This document shows, one piece after another, positions 18,975 to 29,290 of a stretch of DNA of 64,000 bases. Numbering within the stretch: the first letter of the stretch is position 1; every line of letters begins with the position of its first letter. The stretch is from an uncultured Paracoccaceae bacterium (GTDB taxonomy: Bacteria; Pseudomonadota; Alphaproteobacteria; Rhodobacterales; Rhodobacteraceae). Under the pieces are notes generated by a model. It had not been told where the DNA came from and did not search any database. It saw nothing but the letters and a program-made list of their open reading frames with translations. The stretch lies in assembly GCA_913043905.1 (NCBI GenBank), contig CAJWNQ010000002.1, forward strand, positions 62,001-126,000, given 5' to 3'. The translations under genes and the position numbers were made by a program.

Positions 18975-20110
18975 TGCAACGTGGCTTTTCAGATTTAGAG
19001 TTTGCTAATCGAGTAAAGCTTGCACAAATTCTGATGGTGCAAAATGATATTGGAGCTTTGTTACTAACAACAGAACCAGACGTTCGATATTTTACAGGGT
19101 TTTTAACACAATTTTGGCAAAGCCCAACACGACCTTGGTTCCTTATAATTCCCATATCAGGTAAACCTATTGCGGTCATCCCTAGTATTGGTCAAGCTTT
19201 AATGAATGCCACTTGGATTGATGATGTGCGAACATGGTCTTCCCCTGATATGTTTGATGATGGAGTTGGCCTGTTAATTGATACTTTATTAGAAGTAGTT
19301 TCTAATGGAAAAGTTGCAGTTCCTGATGGTGCAGAAACACACATTCGTATGCCGTATTCTGATGTGCAACGCTTATCTAATAATGTGTTGATATCCTCCG
19401 ATATGGGCATAATGCGGAAATTGCGTATGGTTAAATCAGATATTGAAATTAATAAAATTCGTTATGCTTGTCAGATAGCTGATGATGCATTTGGTGCAGT
19501 AAAAAGTTTTGCTAAAGTTGGTATGACCCAATCCGAAATTAATCGCCAGTTTCAATCAGCTTGCCTTAGTTCTGGGGCGGACAGTGTACCTTATGTCGCT
19601 ATGGGGCTTGGTGCGTGTGGTTATTTCGATGTAATTTCCCCTGCTACAGATATTCGAGCCCAAACTGGTGATATATTAATGTTGGATACTGGACTAATGT
19701 GGGACGGTTATTTTTGTGATTTTGATCGTAATTTTGCTTTAGGAGATCCCGATCTACGAGCGACCTCAGCACACGCCTGTTTGATTGACGCAACAGCCGC
19801 GGGATTAGAGGCTGCTGTTGTTGGTGCCACTGCTGCAGATATCTTTCATGCAATGGCAAAGATAACAGGTTCAGGAAAAGCCATGGAAGCAGGTCGATTT
19901 GGGCACGGCTTGGGAACGCAACTAACTGAATGGCCATCGTTTATAGCTGATGATCACACTGAATTGCTTGAGGGCATGGTATTAACATTAGAGCCATCTA
20001 TCGAAACTATTAATGGACGTATTTTGGTTCATGAAGAAAATATAGTTATTAGGAAAGGTAGTGCAGAAAAGCTTTCTAATTTTGCTACAGAGATGGAAAT
20101 AATTAGATGA
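18974..20110 (+). CDS. M24-family peptidase (Xaa-Pro aminopeptidase-like)
   Basis: pita-bread fold motifs with candidate metal ligands present: LDTGLMWDGYFCDFDRNF, GHGLGTQLTEWPS, LTLEPSIE, LVHEENIVI; 1-bp overlap with upstream CDS. Confidence 0.85.
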   Translation: MQRGFSDLEFANRVKLAQILMVQNDIGALLLTTEPDVRYFTGFLTQFWQSPTRPWFLIIPISGKPIAVIPSIGQALMNATWIDDVRTWSSPDMFDDGVGLLIDTLLEVVSNGKVAVPDGAETHIRMPYSDVQRLSNNVLISSDMGIMRKLRMVKSDIEINKIRYACQIADDAFGAVKSFAKVGMTQSEINRQFQSACLSSGADSVPYVAMGLGACGYFDVISPATDIRAQTGDILMLDTGLMWDGYFCDFDRNFALGDPDLRATSAHACLIDATAAGLEAAVVGATAADIFHAMAKITGSGKAMEAGRFGHGLGTQLTEWPSFIADDHTELLEGMVLTLEPSIETINGRILVHEENIVIRKGSAEKLSNFATEMEIIR

Positions 20111-20850
20111 ATAATTTTTCTTATGAATTGCAAGTAAGCCAAGAACCGACAATAGGCCTAGTGGTTCTTCAAACTGATCAAAGAATTGAGTTGGATATGC
20201 GGCAATTATTTGATCCTATAACTAATATGCACATCACACGCATTCCATCAGACGCAGAAGTTAGTACCGATACGTTGATGAAAATGGAAAATGATTTGCC
20301 TGCAGCTACATCATTATTGCCGCGTGCAGCAAATTTTGATGTTGTGGGGTATGGCTGCACATCAGGAACTTCAGTTATTGGAGCTTCAAAGATTTCTGAA
20401 CTTATTAAAAGTAGTTGTAAGACAAGGCGTGTTACTGAACCTGTTAGTGCATTAATTGCTGCCTGCAACCATCTTGAATTAAGTCGTATTGGTTTTTTGT
20501 CACCTTATGTAGAAAAAGTTAGCAAAACATTACGTAAAAATCTTCAAGAATCTGGTATTGAGACACCTATATTTGGAAGTTTTAATGAAGGAATAGAGGA
20601 GAAGGTTGTACAGATTTCACCTCAATCTATATTTGATGCAGCAGTTAATCTTGATACTAAAGAAATTGATGCAATTTTTCTTTCATGTACAAATCTAAAC
20701 ACGCTACCCATAATTAAAGAAATAGAAGATAAAATTGGTAAACCTGTGTTGTCGAGCAACCAGGTTTTAGCGTGGGATATGGCAAGATTAGCCATGGGTG
20801 GTTTATCACAGAATTGTATTGGGCGTTTATTTAAAGTTAATAAGCTTTAA
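20107..20850 (+). CDS. Asp/Glu racemase superfamily protein (arylmalonate decarboxylase / maleate isomerase / EutA-like)
   Basis: two conserved Cys motifs VVGYGCTSGTSVIG and AIFLSCTNLNTLPI; ATGA overlap with upstream CDS. Confidence 0.78.
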   Translation: MNNFSYELQVSQEPTIGLVVLQTDQRIELDMRQLFDPITNMHITRIPSDAEVSTDTLMKMENDLPAATSLLPRAANFDVVGYGCTSGTSVIGASKISELIKSSCKTRRVTEPVSALIAACNHLELSRIGFLSPYVEKVSKTLRKNLQESGIETPIFGSFNEGIEEKVVQISPQSIFDAAVNLDTKEIDAIFLSCTNLNTLPIIKEIEDKIGKPVLSSNQVLAWDMARLAMGGLSQNCIGRLFKVNKL

Positions 20851-20858
20851 TTGTTTAC

Positions 20859-23630
20859 TCATAATTTTGACATTAATTTATCGATGAGCTCACTATTAGT
20901 TTTTAAACTTTTTTCAATTTTTTTATTAATTAATTCTAGAGAATCAATGCCAGTTGTTTGAATAAATAGTTCAGTTGCAGCATCACTAAGGTTTGAAATG
21001 TTAAATTTCTCCATGCCTAATAAACGCTTTAAATGTTCAATTTCGCCAAATAGTATTAACGCCTCATTTAGGCAGGTTTCTTCTGGAGGAGTTATAACAC
21101 CCAAGTCTAACGCACTTTTTAGTTGTTCTTGAGGCATGAGGTTTCTGGTATTGCTTAGCAAAGTAAGACTTTGAGCTAGAAGCTCTAAATCTAAAACACC
21201 GCCTAACGGTTTTTTTACTGGCCAGCTTTGGTGTCTATCAACCTCTAGTTTTGAAATCCGAGTACGCATTTCACTAACTTCTTTGGATATCTTCTTTTTA
21301 TTTGTTTGGCTCAATACGTCTTTCAATACAGCATTAATTGCATGACATAGTTCTGGGCTCCCAGCTACAGCTCTTGCCCTAGTTAAGGCGAGCTGTTCCC
21401 AGACCCAAGCTTTATTTTTTTGATAGTCTTTAAAACCAACCAAACTGGTTGCTACAGTACCAGCGCGTCCAGAAGGGCGTAAGCGCATATCAACTTCATA
21501 TAAGCGGCCATAGGACATTGAAGATGACAAAGCACTAATCAAAGTACGTGTAACTTTTTGAAAATAAGTACGTATATCTAAACCTTTGATGCTAGAAACT
21601 GAGTCTGAATGGCCATCATAAATTACTATTATATCTAGGTCGGATGTACAGGTCATTTGTTTAGATCCCATCTTACCCATTGCTATAACTGCAACTGAGC
21701 TGCCCGGGATGTCTCCATATCGGCGCGTTGCTTCAGATGAGGCTTGTGCCAAACATATCTGCAAACAGGCTTGTGCTAAATTTGAAAAAGCTTTTTCAGC
21801 ACGATTGGTCGAGATCTGTTGTGTCAATTGTGCATAAACAATTTTGAATTGTTCTTCTGATTTCCATGCTCGTGTTTCTATTAAAATAGACTCAAAATCT
21901 AAATCGGTTTGGATCCTCGTGCCTAAGTCTTTTGAATAGGAGACTAAGTCAGATGGAATTGCGCTGGGCCCGATGTCAGCGAGGCCATCTAAGACGCTAA
22001 CTTGCCGTGCCAGGGCATTTCCTAATTGTTTAGAGAGACTCGTCACGTAAATCACTTGCTTTAAAACATCCGGGCGACGTTCAAATAATGAAAATAATTG
22101 TACACCAGAAGTAAGTCCAGATAAAAAATATTCAAAATAATCTAAGGTTTGTTCTGGATTACTAGCTTTTTGTACCAAATCCCAAATATGTGGAATTTGA
22201 GTTTTAAATACTTCAACAGCACGTTCAGAGCGAAAGGCTGGAAGGCTCTGCCATTTCTCAAAACGCATTCTTTGCTTATCTGTCGGGTCCATACTATGGT
22301 TATCTACTGTTTCTATCGTTTCAGTAGCGGCGTGAGTAATCTGTAATTGTTTAACTACATCTGTTTCGAATGCGCTTAATGTTGCATACCCTGACAATTT
22401 ATATAGGCGTATTATTTCTTCTGGATTTTTTGGGATTGAATGACTTTGCGCATCACGAAGCATCTGGATGCGGTGTTCAATTTTTCTGTGATGGCGCAAG
22501 GCAGTTACTAAGACATCAGCTTTTTGTTGGGTAATTCTCCCCTGTTCAGCCAATGATTGGAGTGCGCCTTGTGTTGAGATATTTCGTAATTCTCTATGTC
22601 TTCCACCAAAGATCATTTGGTTTGCTTGTGCAAAGAATTCAATTTCTCGGATTCCACCACGGCCCAATTTCATATTGTGGCCTTCGAGTGTAATTGGCCC
22701 AGATATTCCTTTGTGTTCTCGTGATTGTATTAAAAGCTGCTCTATTTCGCCTAGTGCAGCAAAATCTAATTCTCGGCGCCAAATGAATTTTTGCATGCGA
22801 GATAAAAATCCAAGCGCGGCTTTTTTATCTCCAGCACAAACGCGCGCTTTAATAAATGCAGCCCGCTCCCAAGTTCTTCCCTCACGAATATAATAGGCTT
22901 CTGCACTGCGCATAGCTGGACATATAGTTGTTACAGAGGGATTGGGGCGTAAGCGTAAATCAGTTCGAAATACATACCCGTCTTTACTTGGTTTTGATAG
23001 TAAGGAAAAAACTTTCTGAGTAACTTTTACAAAAATAATACGATACTCAGCAATTCTATCAGAAGGGTATCTAGTATCATCAAAAAGAAAAATTAAATCA
23101 ATATCTGATGAATAATTTAATTCTTTTGCACCCATCTTTCCCATAGCCAAAACAAACATACCTGCTGATAAATCATCATTTAACCAAGTGCCTTTTAATA
23201 CACCTTCATCAACAGATGAACGCAATTCACTTTCTAGTGCGGTCTGAACTGCATAATCAGCAAAACTTGTTAAATTTTCTGTAATCCATTCCATAGTGCG
23301 TATGTGTGACAAATCACATAATGCTAAAATTAATGCTGTCCGAGCTTTGGCTAAACGTAACGCAACTCGAAGCTCTCCATTTAAGGTTTGAGCTGCTAGA
23401 AGGGCTTCTTCTGGAGTTCTAGTCCACTGTGTTAATAACCAATCTCGATGGCGGTTCAACAATCCATTCAAATAAGTGCTGCTACCTGCAATTCCTTCAA
23501 TCAAAAGTAAGGCATCTGCAGGTAAACCATTATAAGTGGCGCTTACTTGCCCCCCAACAATAGGATCAAACGGAATTGGAAAATGTAGAATAGGTTCTTT
23601 AAATATCATAAGGTAATCTTGGATATGCAA
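20859..23630 (-). CDS. glnE: bifunctional glutamine synthetase adenylyltransferase/deadenylyltransferase
   Basis: two nucleotidyltransferase domains (GMGKMGAKELNYSSDIDLIFLFD and AMGKMGSKQMTCTSDLDIIVIYD), LGRGGIREIEFFAQ. Confidence 0.95.
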   Translation of the reverse strand: MHIQDYLMIFKEPILHFPIPFDPIVGGQVSATYNGLPADALLLIEGIAGSSTYLNGLLNRHRDWLLTQWTRTPEEALLAAQTLNGELRVALRLAKARTALILALCDLSHIRTMEWITENLTSFADYAVQTALESELRSSVDEGVLKGTWLNDDLSAGMFVLAMGKMGAKELNYSSDIDLIFLFDDTRYPSDRIAEYRIIFVKVTQKVFSLLSKPSKDGYVFRTDLRLRPNPSVTTICPAMRSAEAYYIREGRTWERAAFIKARVCAGDKKAALGFLSRMQKFIWRRELDFAALGEIEQLLIQSREHKGISGPITLEGHNMKLGRGGIREIEFFAQANQMIFGGRHRELRNISTQGALQSLAEQGRITQQKADVLVTALRHHRKIEHRIQMLRDAQSHSIPKNPEEIIRLYKLSGYATLSAFETDVVKQLQITHAATETIETVDNHSMDPTDKQRMRFEKWQSLPAFRSERAVEVFKTQIPHIWDLVQKASNPEQTLDYFEYFLSGLTSGVQLFSLFERRPDVLKQVIYVTSLSKQLGNALARQVSVLDGLADIGPSAIPSDLVSYSKDLGTRIQTDLDFESILIETRAWKSEEQFKIVYAQLTQQISTNRAEKAFSNLAQACLQICLAQASSEATRRYGDIPGSSVAVIAMGKMGSKQMTCTSDLDIIVIYDGHSDSVSSIKGLDIRTYFQKVTRTLISALSSSMSYGRLYEVDMRLRPSGRAGTVATSLVGFKDYQKNKAWVWEQLALTRARAVAGSPELCHAINAVLKDVLSQTNKKKISKEVSEMRTRISKLEVDRHQSWPVKKPLGGVLDLELLAQSLTLLSNTRNLMPQEQLKSALDLGVITPPEETCLNEALILFGEIEHLKRLLGMEKFNISNLSDAATELFIQTTGIDSLELINKKIEKSLKTNSELIDKLMSKL

Positions 23631-23668
23631 CTCGGTTGGGTCAATGCAAAAAACTTAAGTTCAAAGCG

Positions 23669-23696
23669 TTGACTCTGCTTGTTGTACCTCTATAAG
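23669..23696 (+). promoter_or_regulatory. sigma70-type promoter upstream of rpsD
   Basis: TTGACT (23669-23674), 16-nt spacer, TATAAG (23691-23696). Confidence 0.6.
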
Positions 23697-23824
23697 CCGG
23701 ACATCGCCTATTTTCAGGTGATCATATTGGTGTTTGTGGCCTTCGTAAGAAGATGCCTGTCACCCAAAGCAGTTCTGCCGCGGGAAAGGAAAGCGCCCTT
23801 ATCTTAATATAAGGAGTCCAGCGT

Positions 23825-24445
23825 ATGACTAAACGTACAGCTGCCAAGCATAAATTAGACCGTCGCATGGGTGAAAACATCTGGGGTCGTCCAAAGTCTC
23901 CAGTAAATCGCCGAGAATATGGACCAGGTCAACATGGTCAGCGCCGCAAACAAAAGCTATCTGATTTTGGTACCCAACTACGCGCAAAACAGAAACTAAA
24001 AGGTTATTATGGCGATGTGACTGAAAAGCAGTTCCGCCGAGTTTATGCTGAAGCAGTTCGCGTAAATGGTGACACAGGTGAAAATTTAATTGGTTTGTTA
24101 GAACGTCGTTTAGACGCTGTTGTTTACCGTTCAAAGTTCGTACCAACAGTATTTGCTGCGAGACAGTTCGTAAATCATGGCCATGTAACAGTAAATGGTA
24201 AAAAAGTAAATATTCCTTCATATAGTGTTAAAGAGGGTGATGTTATCGAAGTTCGTGAAAAGTCACGCCAAATGGCTTTAGTTATTGAAGCATTGGCATC
24301 CTCAGAGCGTGATTTTGCTGAATATATCAATGTTGATGCATCTAAAATGAAAGCTGAATTTATTCGCACGCCAACGCTTGCTGATGTGCCATATCCAGTA
24401 ATCATGGAACCAAACTTGGTTGTGGAATATTACGCTAAAAACTAA
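23825..24445 (+). CDS. rpsD: 30S ribosomal protein S4
   Basis: [40 protein letters not shown]4 domain [27 protein letters not shown]. Confidence 0.98.
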   Translation: MTKRTAAKHKLDRRMGENIWGRPKSPVNRREYGPGQHGQRRKQKLSDFGTQLRAKQKLKGYYGDVTEKQFRRVYAEAVRVNGDTGENLIGLLERRLDAVVYRSKFVPTVFAARQFVNHGHVTVNGKKVNIPSYSVKEGDVIEVREKSRQMALVIEALASSERDFAEYINVDASKMKAEFIRTPTLADVPYPVIMEPNLVVEYYAKN

Positions 24446-24468
24446 TTTTAAAATTAACTATCAATATC

Positions 24469-24497
24469 AAAAGCCGTACCATTTGGTGCGGCTTTTT
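24469..24497 (+). terminator. rho-independent terminator after rpsD
   Basis: AAAAGCCGTACC-attt-GGTGCGGCTTTTT hairpin with T-run. Confidence 0.85.
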
Positions 24498-24545
24498 GCT
24501 GTTTTAGCCCTTTCCGTATTTAATTTTTACCAGTAGCGTTTTTAA

Positions 24546-25769
24546 ATGAATTCAAAAAGTATATCCACTTATGATGCCCATACTCTTCCTCTTTGGAGGA
24601 GGCCAATTACTTTATTGGCAATAATGATATTTGGCATGCACATGGCTTTTGCTACTTGGATGGCATTGTTAAATAATTTTGTACATGAGCGTGCAAATTT
24701 TGATGGGTCTGACTTGGGGTGGCTTCAAAGTATTCGTGAAGTTCCAGGGTTTTTTGCTGTTGCAGTCATTGTAGTCTTATGGGTGATGCGTGAACAAATA
24801 TTGGCTATTGTTTCATTGGTAATGCTAGGCTCTGCAGTTGCTGTTACTGCTTGGTTCCCTACATTTAGTGGGCTGTTGCTAACAACATTTATTTCTAGTC
24901 TGGGGTTTCATTATTATGAGACTGTAAAGCAAAGTCTTGAATTACAATGGATTCCTAAAGATAAAGCTCCCCAAATATTAGGTTGGCTTTTAGCAATTGG
25001 TTCAGCAGGCTCGCTTATTGCTTATGGTGGAGTTGCTATCACTTGGTGGGTTTTGGGTTGGGATTACAATGTACTATATATGATTAGTGGTAGCATTACG
25101 ATTTTGATCGCAGTATTTTGTTTTTTTGCGTATCCACGCTTCCATGGGCCAACTGTCCAAAATAAAACCTTCTTATTACGCAAGCGCTATTGGTTATTTT
25201 ATGTTTTGCAGTTCATGGCTGGTGCACGTCGACAGATTTTTATTGTTTTTGCAGCATTTATGATGGTGGAAAGATTTGGTTTTGAAGTACATGAAGTAAC
25301 TGTATTATTTTTAATTAATTATATAGCAAACATGATATTTGGGCCTATTATTGGGCGTATTGTTTTCAGGTTTGGTGAGCGAAATGCATTAATATTTGAA
25401 TATTTTGGTTTAATTGTAATTTTTGCTGCTTATGGTGGTGTTTATATTTTTGGTTGGAGTGTATTTTTTGCTGCTACCCTATATGTTCTCGATCACTTAT
25501 TTTTTGGCCTATCCATAGCACAAAAAACTTATTTTCAAAAAATTGCAGATCCTGCAGATATTTCTTCAACTGCCGCAGTAGCGTTTACAATTAATCATAT
25601 TGGGGCTGTAGCTTTACCTGCTTTGCTAGGATACGTTTGGTTGTTTTCACCAGCATCAGTTTTTGCAGTCGCTGCAGTCATTGCCGCTATATCTTTGGGG
25701 TTATCATTTTGTATTCCAAGGCATCCTAAGGCCGGTAACGAAACTATTTTTTCAAATTTTAGGGAATAA
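24546..25769 (+). CDS. MFS transporter
   Basis: ~12 hydrophobic segments, MFS-like architecture. Confidence 0.75.
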   Translation: MNSKSISTYDAHTLPLWRRPITLLAIMIFGMHMAFATWMALLNNFVHERANFDGSDLGWLQSIREVPGFFAVAVIVVLWVMREQILAIVSLVMLGSAVAVTAWFPTFSGLLLTTFISSLGFHYYETVKQSLELQWIPKDKAPQILGWLLAIGSAGSLIAYGGVAITWWVLGWDYNVLYMISGSITILIAVFCFFAYPRFHGPTVQNKTFLLRKRYWLFYVLQFMAGARRQIFIVFAAFMMVERFGFEVHEVTVLFLINYIANMIFGPIIGRIVFRFGERNALIFEYFGLIVIFAAYGGVYIFGWSVFFAATLYVLDHLFFGLSIAQKTYFQKIADPADISSTAAVAFTINHIGAVALPALLGYVWLFSPASVFAVAAVIAAISLGLSFCIPRHPKAGNETIFSNFRE

Positions 25770-25771
25770 AG

Positions 25772-27121
25772 ATGAAGAGACAAGCTCGGTTTACTACAGG
25801 CTCCACAATGCGTCATGTGGCTGTAATGACTACAACTGGAATGATTGGGTTAACATTTATGTTTTTCATAGATGCAATTACATTATTTTGGGTATCGCAA
25901 CTGGATAACGAAAGCTTTATGGCGGCAATGGGATTTGCATGGACAGTTCAATTTTTTACAATATCTGTTGGTATAGCATTTATGATTGCAGCAACTGCAT
26001 TAGTGTCTAGATCTTTGGGGGCAGAGAACTGGGAAGACGCTCGTAAACAAACTTCTGTTTTTGCAATGCTTACTTTTTGTGTTCTTTTGATTACTGTAGT
26101 ATTTTTATTAATTTTTCGAAGAGAAATATTAATTTCTATTGGTGCAGAAGGCGCAACGTTGGAGTCAGCTTCAGCCTTTTTATTAATTTCTGTGCCTTCA
26201 TTGCCTATTATGGCTCTTGGTATGATTGGATCAGCTGTTTTGCGTGCAGAGGGAGATGGTGTACGTTCAATGATGGTGACAGTTTCATCTGGATGTGTAG
26301 CTGCAATTGTTGATCCATTATTTATATTTGGATTTGATATGGGCATGGATGGTGCCGCCCTTGGTGTTTCTGTGGCACGTACTAGTTCAGCAATTTTAGC
26401 AATCTATTTTGTTGTTAAAGTCAAAGATTTAGCAGCTACCATCACATTCACTGATATTAAGCGTTGGTATCTACCTTTCACAATGATTGCAGTCCCAACA
26501 ATTTTAACTCAATTGGCTTCGCCTACGGGAAACATGTTGGCAACAAGCGTTATTTCTGATTTTGGTGAATCTGCTATGGCTGGTTGGGCTGTATTAGGGC
26601 GCGTCACTGTAGTAGCTTTTGGAGGTGTATTTGCATTATCGGGTGCTATTGGGGGGATTGTAGGTCAAAATTTTGGAGCAAGAAAGTTTAATCGTGTACG
26701 AACGGCTTACCGTGATGCACTTATCTTCTCAACATTCTATGTGTTTGTTGTGTGGTCACTTCTTGCGATATTAACACCATTTATTTTGCAAGTATTTAAT
26801 TTAAGCGCAGGTGCTAGAACAGTAATTGAAGCATTTAATTACATTGCAGCAGGCAGTTATGCTTTTGCTGGAGCTCTATATGTATCAAATGCGTCGTTCA
26901 ATAATTTAGGAAAGCCATTATATTCAACACTATTTAATTGGATTAAGGATGGTGTTGTTATGTTACCACTGTGTATATGGGGGGCGTCGATTTATGGCGC
27001 TTCTGGTGTAGTCTATGGCCAAGGTATAGCATATGTTATTTCGGGTATAGCAAGTGTGATATTTGGTTGGTGGTTTATTAAAAATGTTGAAAAAACACAT
27101 TTAAAAGTCATATCAAAGTAA
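25772..27121 (+). CDS. MATE-family efflux transporter
   Basis: two-half membrane protein with MatE-like motifs (VSRSLGAENWEDARK; GGIVGQNFGARKFNRVRTAY). Confidence 0.88.
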   Translation: MKRQARFTTGSTMRHVAVMTTTGMIGLTFMFFIDAITLFWVSQLDNESFMAAMGFAWTVQFFTISVGIAFMIAATALVSRSLGAENWEDARKQTSVFAMLTFCVLLITVVFLLIFRREILISIGAEGATLESASAFLLISVPSLPIMALGMIGSAVLRAEGDGVRSMMVTVSSGCVAAIVDPLFIFGFDMGMDGAALGVSVARTSSAILAIYFVVKVKDLAATITFTDIKRWYLPFTMIAVPTILTQLASPTGNMLATSVISDFGESAMAGWAVLGRVTVVAFGGVFALSGAIGGIVGQNFGARKFNRVRTAYRDALIFSTFYVFVVWSLLAILTPFILQVFNLSAGARTVIEAFNYIAAGSYAFAGALYVSNASFNNLGKPLYSTLFNWIKDGVVMLPLCIWGASIYGASGVVYGQGIAYVISGIASVIFGWWFIKNVEKTHLKVISK

Positions 27122-27174
27122 ATTGAAAATGCGATAGTTCTTAACTATCTTAGATATAAACTGAGGAGAGCCCT

Positions 27175-27822
27175 ATGTTTTTCACTAAACGCACAATAGA
27201 TATTCCTAATGCATCCAATGCTTTGCCTGGCCGAGATTATGAAATTGAAACGGCTTCCAAGCATTTTGTGCTTAACACACCAATTAAAGGTGCGGTTCCA
27301 GAAGGTTTTGAACAAGCAATGTTTGGAATGGGGTGTTTTTGGGGTGTGGAGCGTATTTTTTGGCAGATTGAAGGCGTTTGGACAACAGCGGTTGGCTATG
27401 CGGCAGGATACACGCCCAATGCAACTTATGAAGAGGTTTGCTCTGGTCAGACAGGCCATAATGAAGTTGTTTGGGTTGTATTTGATCCATCTATTGTCAC
27501 TTACGAAACACTTTTAAAAGCATTTTGGGAAGGGCATAATCCTACCCAAGGCATGCGCCAAGGAAACGACCAAGGAACACAATATCGATCTGGTATATAT
27601 TTTTATAATATTATTCAACGAATGGCTGCGTTTGCTAGTAAAAATTTATATCAGCAGCGTTTAGACTCGAATGAATTTGGGATAATTACTTCTGAAATTT
27701 TGAATAGTTCTAAATTTTTCTATGCAGAAACATATCATCAACAATATCTTGCAAAAAACCCTAGTGGATATTGTGGAATTGGTGGTACGGGTGTTAGCTG
27801 TCCAGTTGGCGTGGATGCTTGA
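27175..27822 (+). CDS. msrA: peptide-methionine (S)-S-oxide reductase
   Basis: GMGCFWGVERIFW catalytic motif, GYAAGYTPNATYEEVCSGQTGHNEVVWV, HNPTQGMRQGNDQGTQYRSGIY. Confidence 0.97.
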   Translation: MFFTKRTIDIPNASNALPGRDYEIETASKHFVLNTPIKGAVPEGFEQAMFGMGCFWGVERIFWQIEGVWTTAVGYAAGYTPNATYEEVCSGQTGHNEVVWVVFDPSIVTYETLLKAFWEGHNPTQGMRQGNDQGTQYRSGIYFYNIIQRMAAFASKNLYQQRLDSNEFGIITSEILNSSKFFYAETYHQQYLAKNPSGYCGIGGTGVSCPVGVDA

Positions 27823-27873
27823 CGCATGGTCTGATCTGAATTAATTCCGGATAAAACAATTTTGGAAACAAAA

Positions 27874-28743
27874 ATGCCGACATATACTTCGCTTACATCA
27901 CTTGAAGGAAAAGATAGTGCAAATAGATTAAGTTTTGCATTAGAAAGCTTGAATAATGCTCCTTATGGTGTGGGAATATCAGAAATTGAAGACGGCTCTG
28001 GTATATTTGAGGTAAGTGGATATTTTATTGAAGCACCTAATGAAATTGAGCTTCTAATTTTGAGTGCAGCATATGGAGCACAACCTTTTGTAATTTCGGA
28101 GCTTCCTGATAAAGATTGGGTTGCAGAGGTTCGCCGTGAATTAGCACCAGTAGAAGCGGGCTGTTTTTTTGTCTATGGTGAACATGACGCAGACAAAGTT
28201 CCTTATGGCTCTAAGTCATTATTAATTGAAGCGGCCATGGCGTTTGGTACAGGTCATCATGGGACAACTAAAGGCTGTTTAATGGCGTTAGATACTTTAG
28301 TAAATTCTGGATTTACTGCTAAAAATATTGTGGATATTGGTTGTGGAACTGCTGTGCTAGCAATGGGTGCTGCCTTATGTTGGCCTGGCCAAATTTTAGC
28401 GAGCGACATTGATGAGATTGCCACAAAAACATCTAAAGCTAATGCTGTTGTAAATGGTTTAGGGGATCGAATTAACGTATTAACATGTGCAGGTTTTGAT
28501 CATCCTCATCTTCATGCAAAAGCGCCCTATGATTTAATTCTTGCTAATATTCTAAAAGGGCCACTGATTGCCCTAGCGCCTGATATAGCTAAACATTCCA
28601 CAAAAAGTGGATATGTAATTTTGTCAGGCCTTTTAAACAGTCAAGCAGAAGATGTGATTGAAGCATATGCTGACGAAGGGTTTGATTTAGTCGCTCATAC
28701 TAAATTAACAGAATGGTCAACATTAACTCTATGTAAATCTTAG
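27874..28743 (+). CDS. prmA: ribosomal protein L11 methyltransferase
   Basis: AMAFGTGHHGTTKGCL, VVDIGCGTAVLAMGA-type motif, DLILANILKGPLI; ATG at 27874 preferred to TTG 27862. Confidence 0.93.
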   Translation: MPTYTSLTSLEGKDSANRLSFALESLNNAPYGVGISEIEDGSGIFEVSGYFIEAPNEIELLILSAAYGAQPFVISELPDKDWVAEVRRELAPVEAGCFFVYGEHDADKVPYGSKSLLIEAAMAFGTGHHGTTKGCLMALDTLVNSGFTAKNIVDIGCGTAVLAMGAALCWPGQILASDIDEIATKTSKANAVVNGLGDRINVLTCAGFDHPHLHAKAPYDLILANILKGPLIALAPDIAKHSTKSGYVILSGLLNSQAEDVIEAYADEGFDLVAHTKLTEWSTLTLCKS

Positions 28744-28884
28744 GTGGCTGCTTCTATGCTATTTTTGGTGGTATGCTATACTAAAAAATAAAGACGCCCC
28801 AGAGATTGTTCTTTGAGACGTCTATTATATTATCATTTGGGGTCACTATAAATTTAAACTTGTGTTCAAATAAATATTTTTAAC

Positions 28885-29085
28885 TCAAAATAAGTTATTG
28901 ATATCACCACGCGTTAGTCCAATATCTTTCAGTTCACGTTCTGTCAGTTTGGATAAAGCAGTTTTGGTTTTGCGCGATTGATGCCTTCTAATTACAGCTG
29001 TAAAAGCTGCTTCCAAGAGGCTTGCTACACGAAAAATCGTTATTGAGCCAAGTGGTTGTGAAGATGTATTTACAAAATTTGCCAT
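28885..29085 (-). CDS. DUF1127 (YjiS-like) small protein
   Basis: C-terminal LSKLTERELKDIGLTRGDI motif. Confidence 0.85.
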   Translation of the reverse strand: MANFVNTSSQPLGSITIFRVASLLEAAFTAVIRRHQSRKTKTALSKLTERELKDIGLTRGDINNLF

Positions 29086-29290
29086 GATAAAATTCCCTTT
29101 ATCAGTGAATGTCTATGGAATTTATGTATGCTTGTAATGGGTTACTTACAAATGCCATTAATGCATTCCCGATGTGCAATTTATGCATACCTATCGAACA
29201 ATATAAAATTATAATTAATGGGAGGGCTTAATTCTTCTCTTGGCGAATGTTCTTGTTTCGTGCTATATTGAAAAAAATTGGAATAAATAC

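Noticed and set aside
17958-20850. Complete ectoine utilisation (eut/doe) operon
   Set aside because: EutC, EutE and DoeBCD-type genes are missing and the M24 protein appears to retain metal ligands; reported only as eut-like
28788-28836. Terminator hairpin after prmA
   Set aside because: The AGACG...CGTCT pairing is imperfect with internal mismatches and no clear T-run; not strong enough to list
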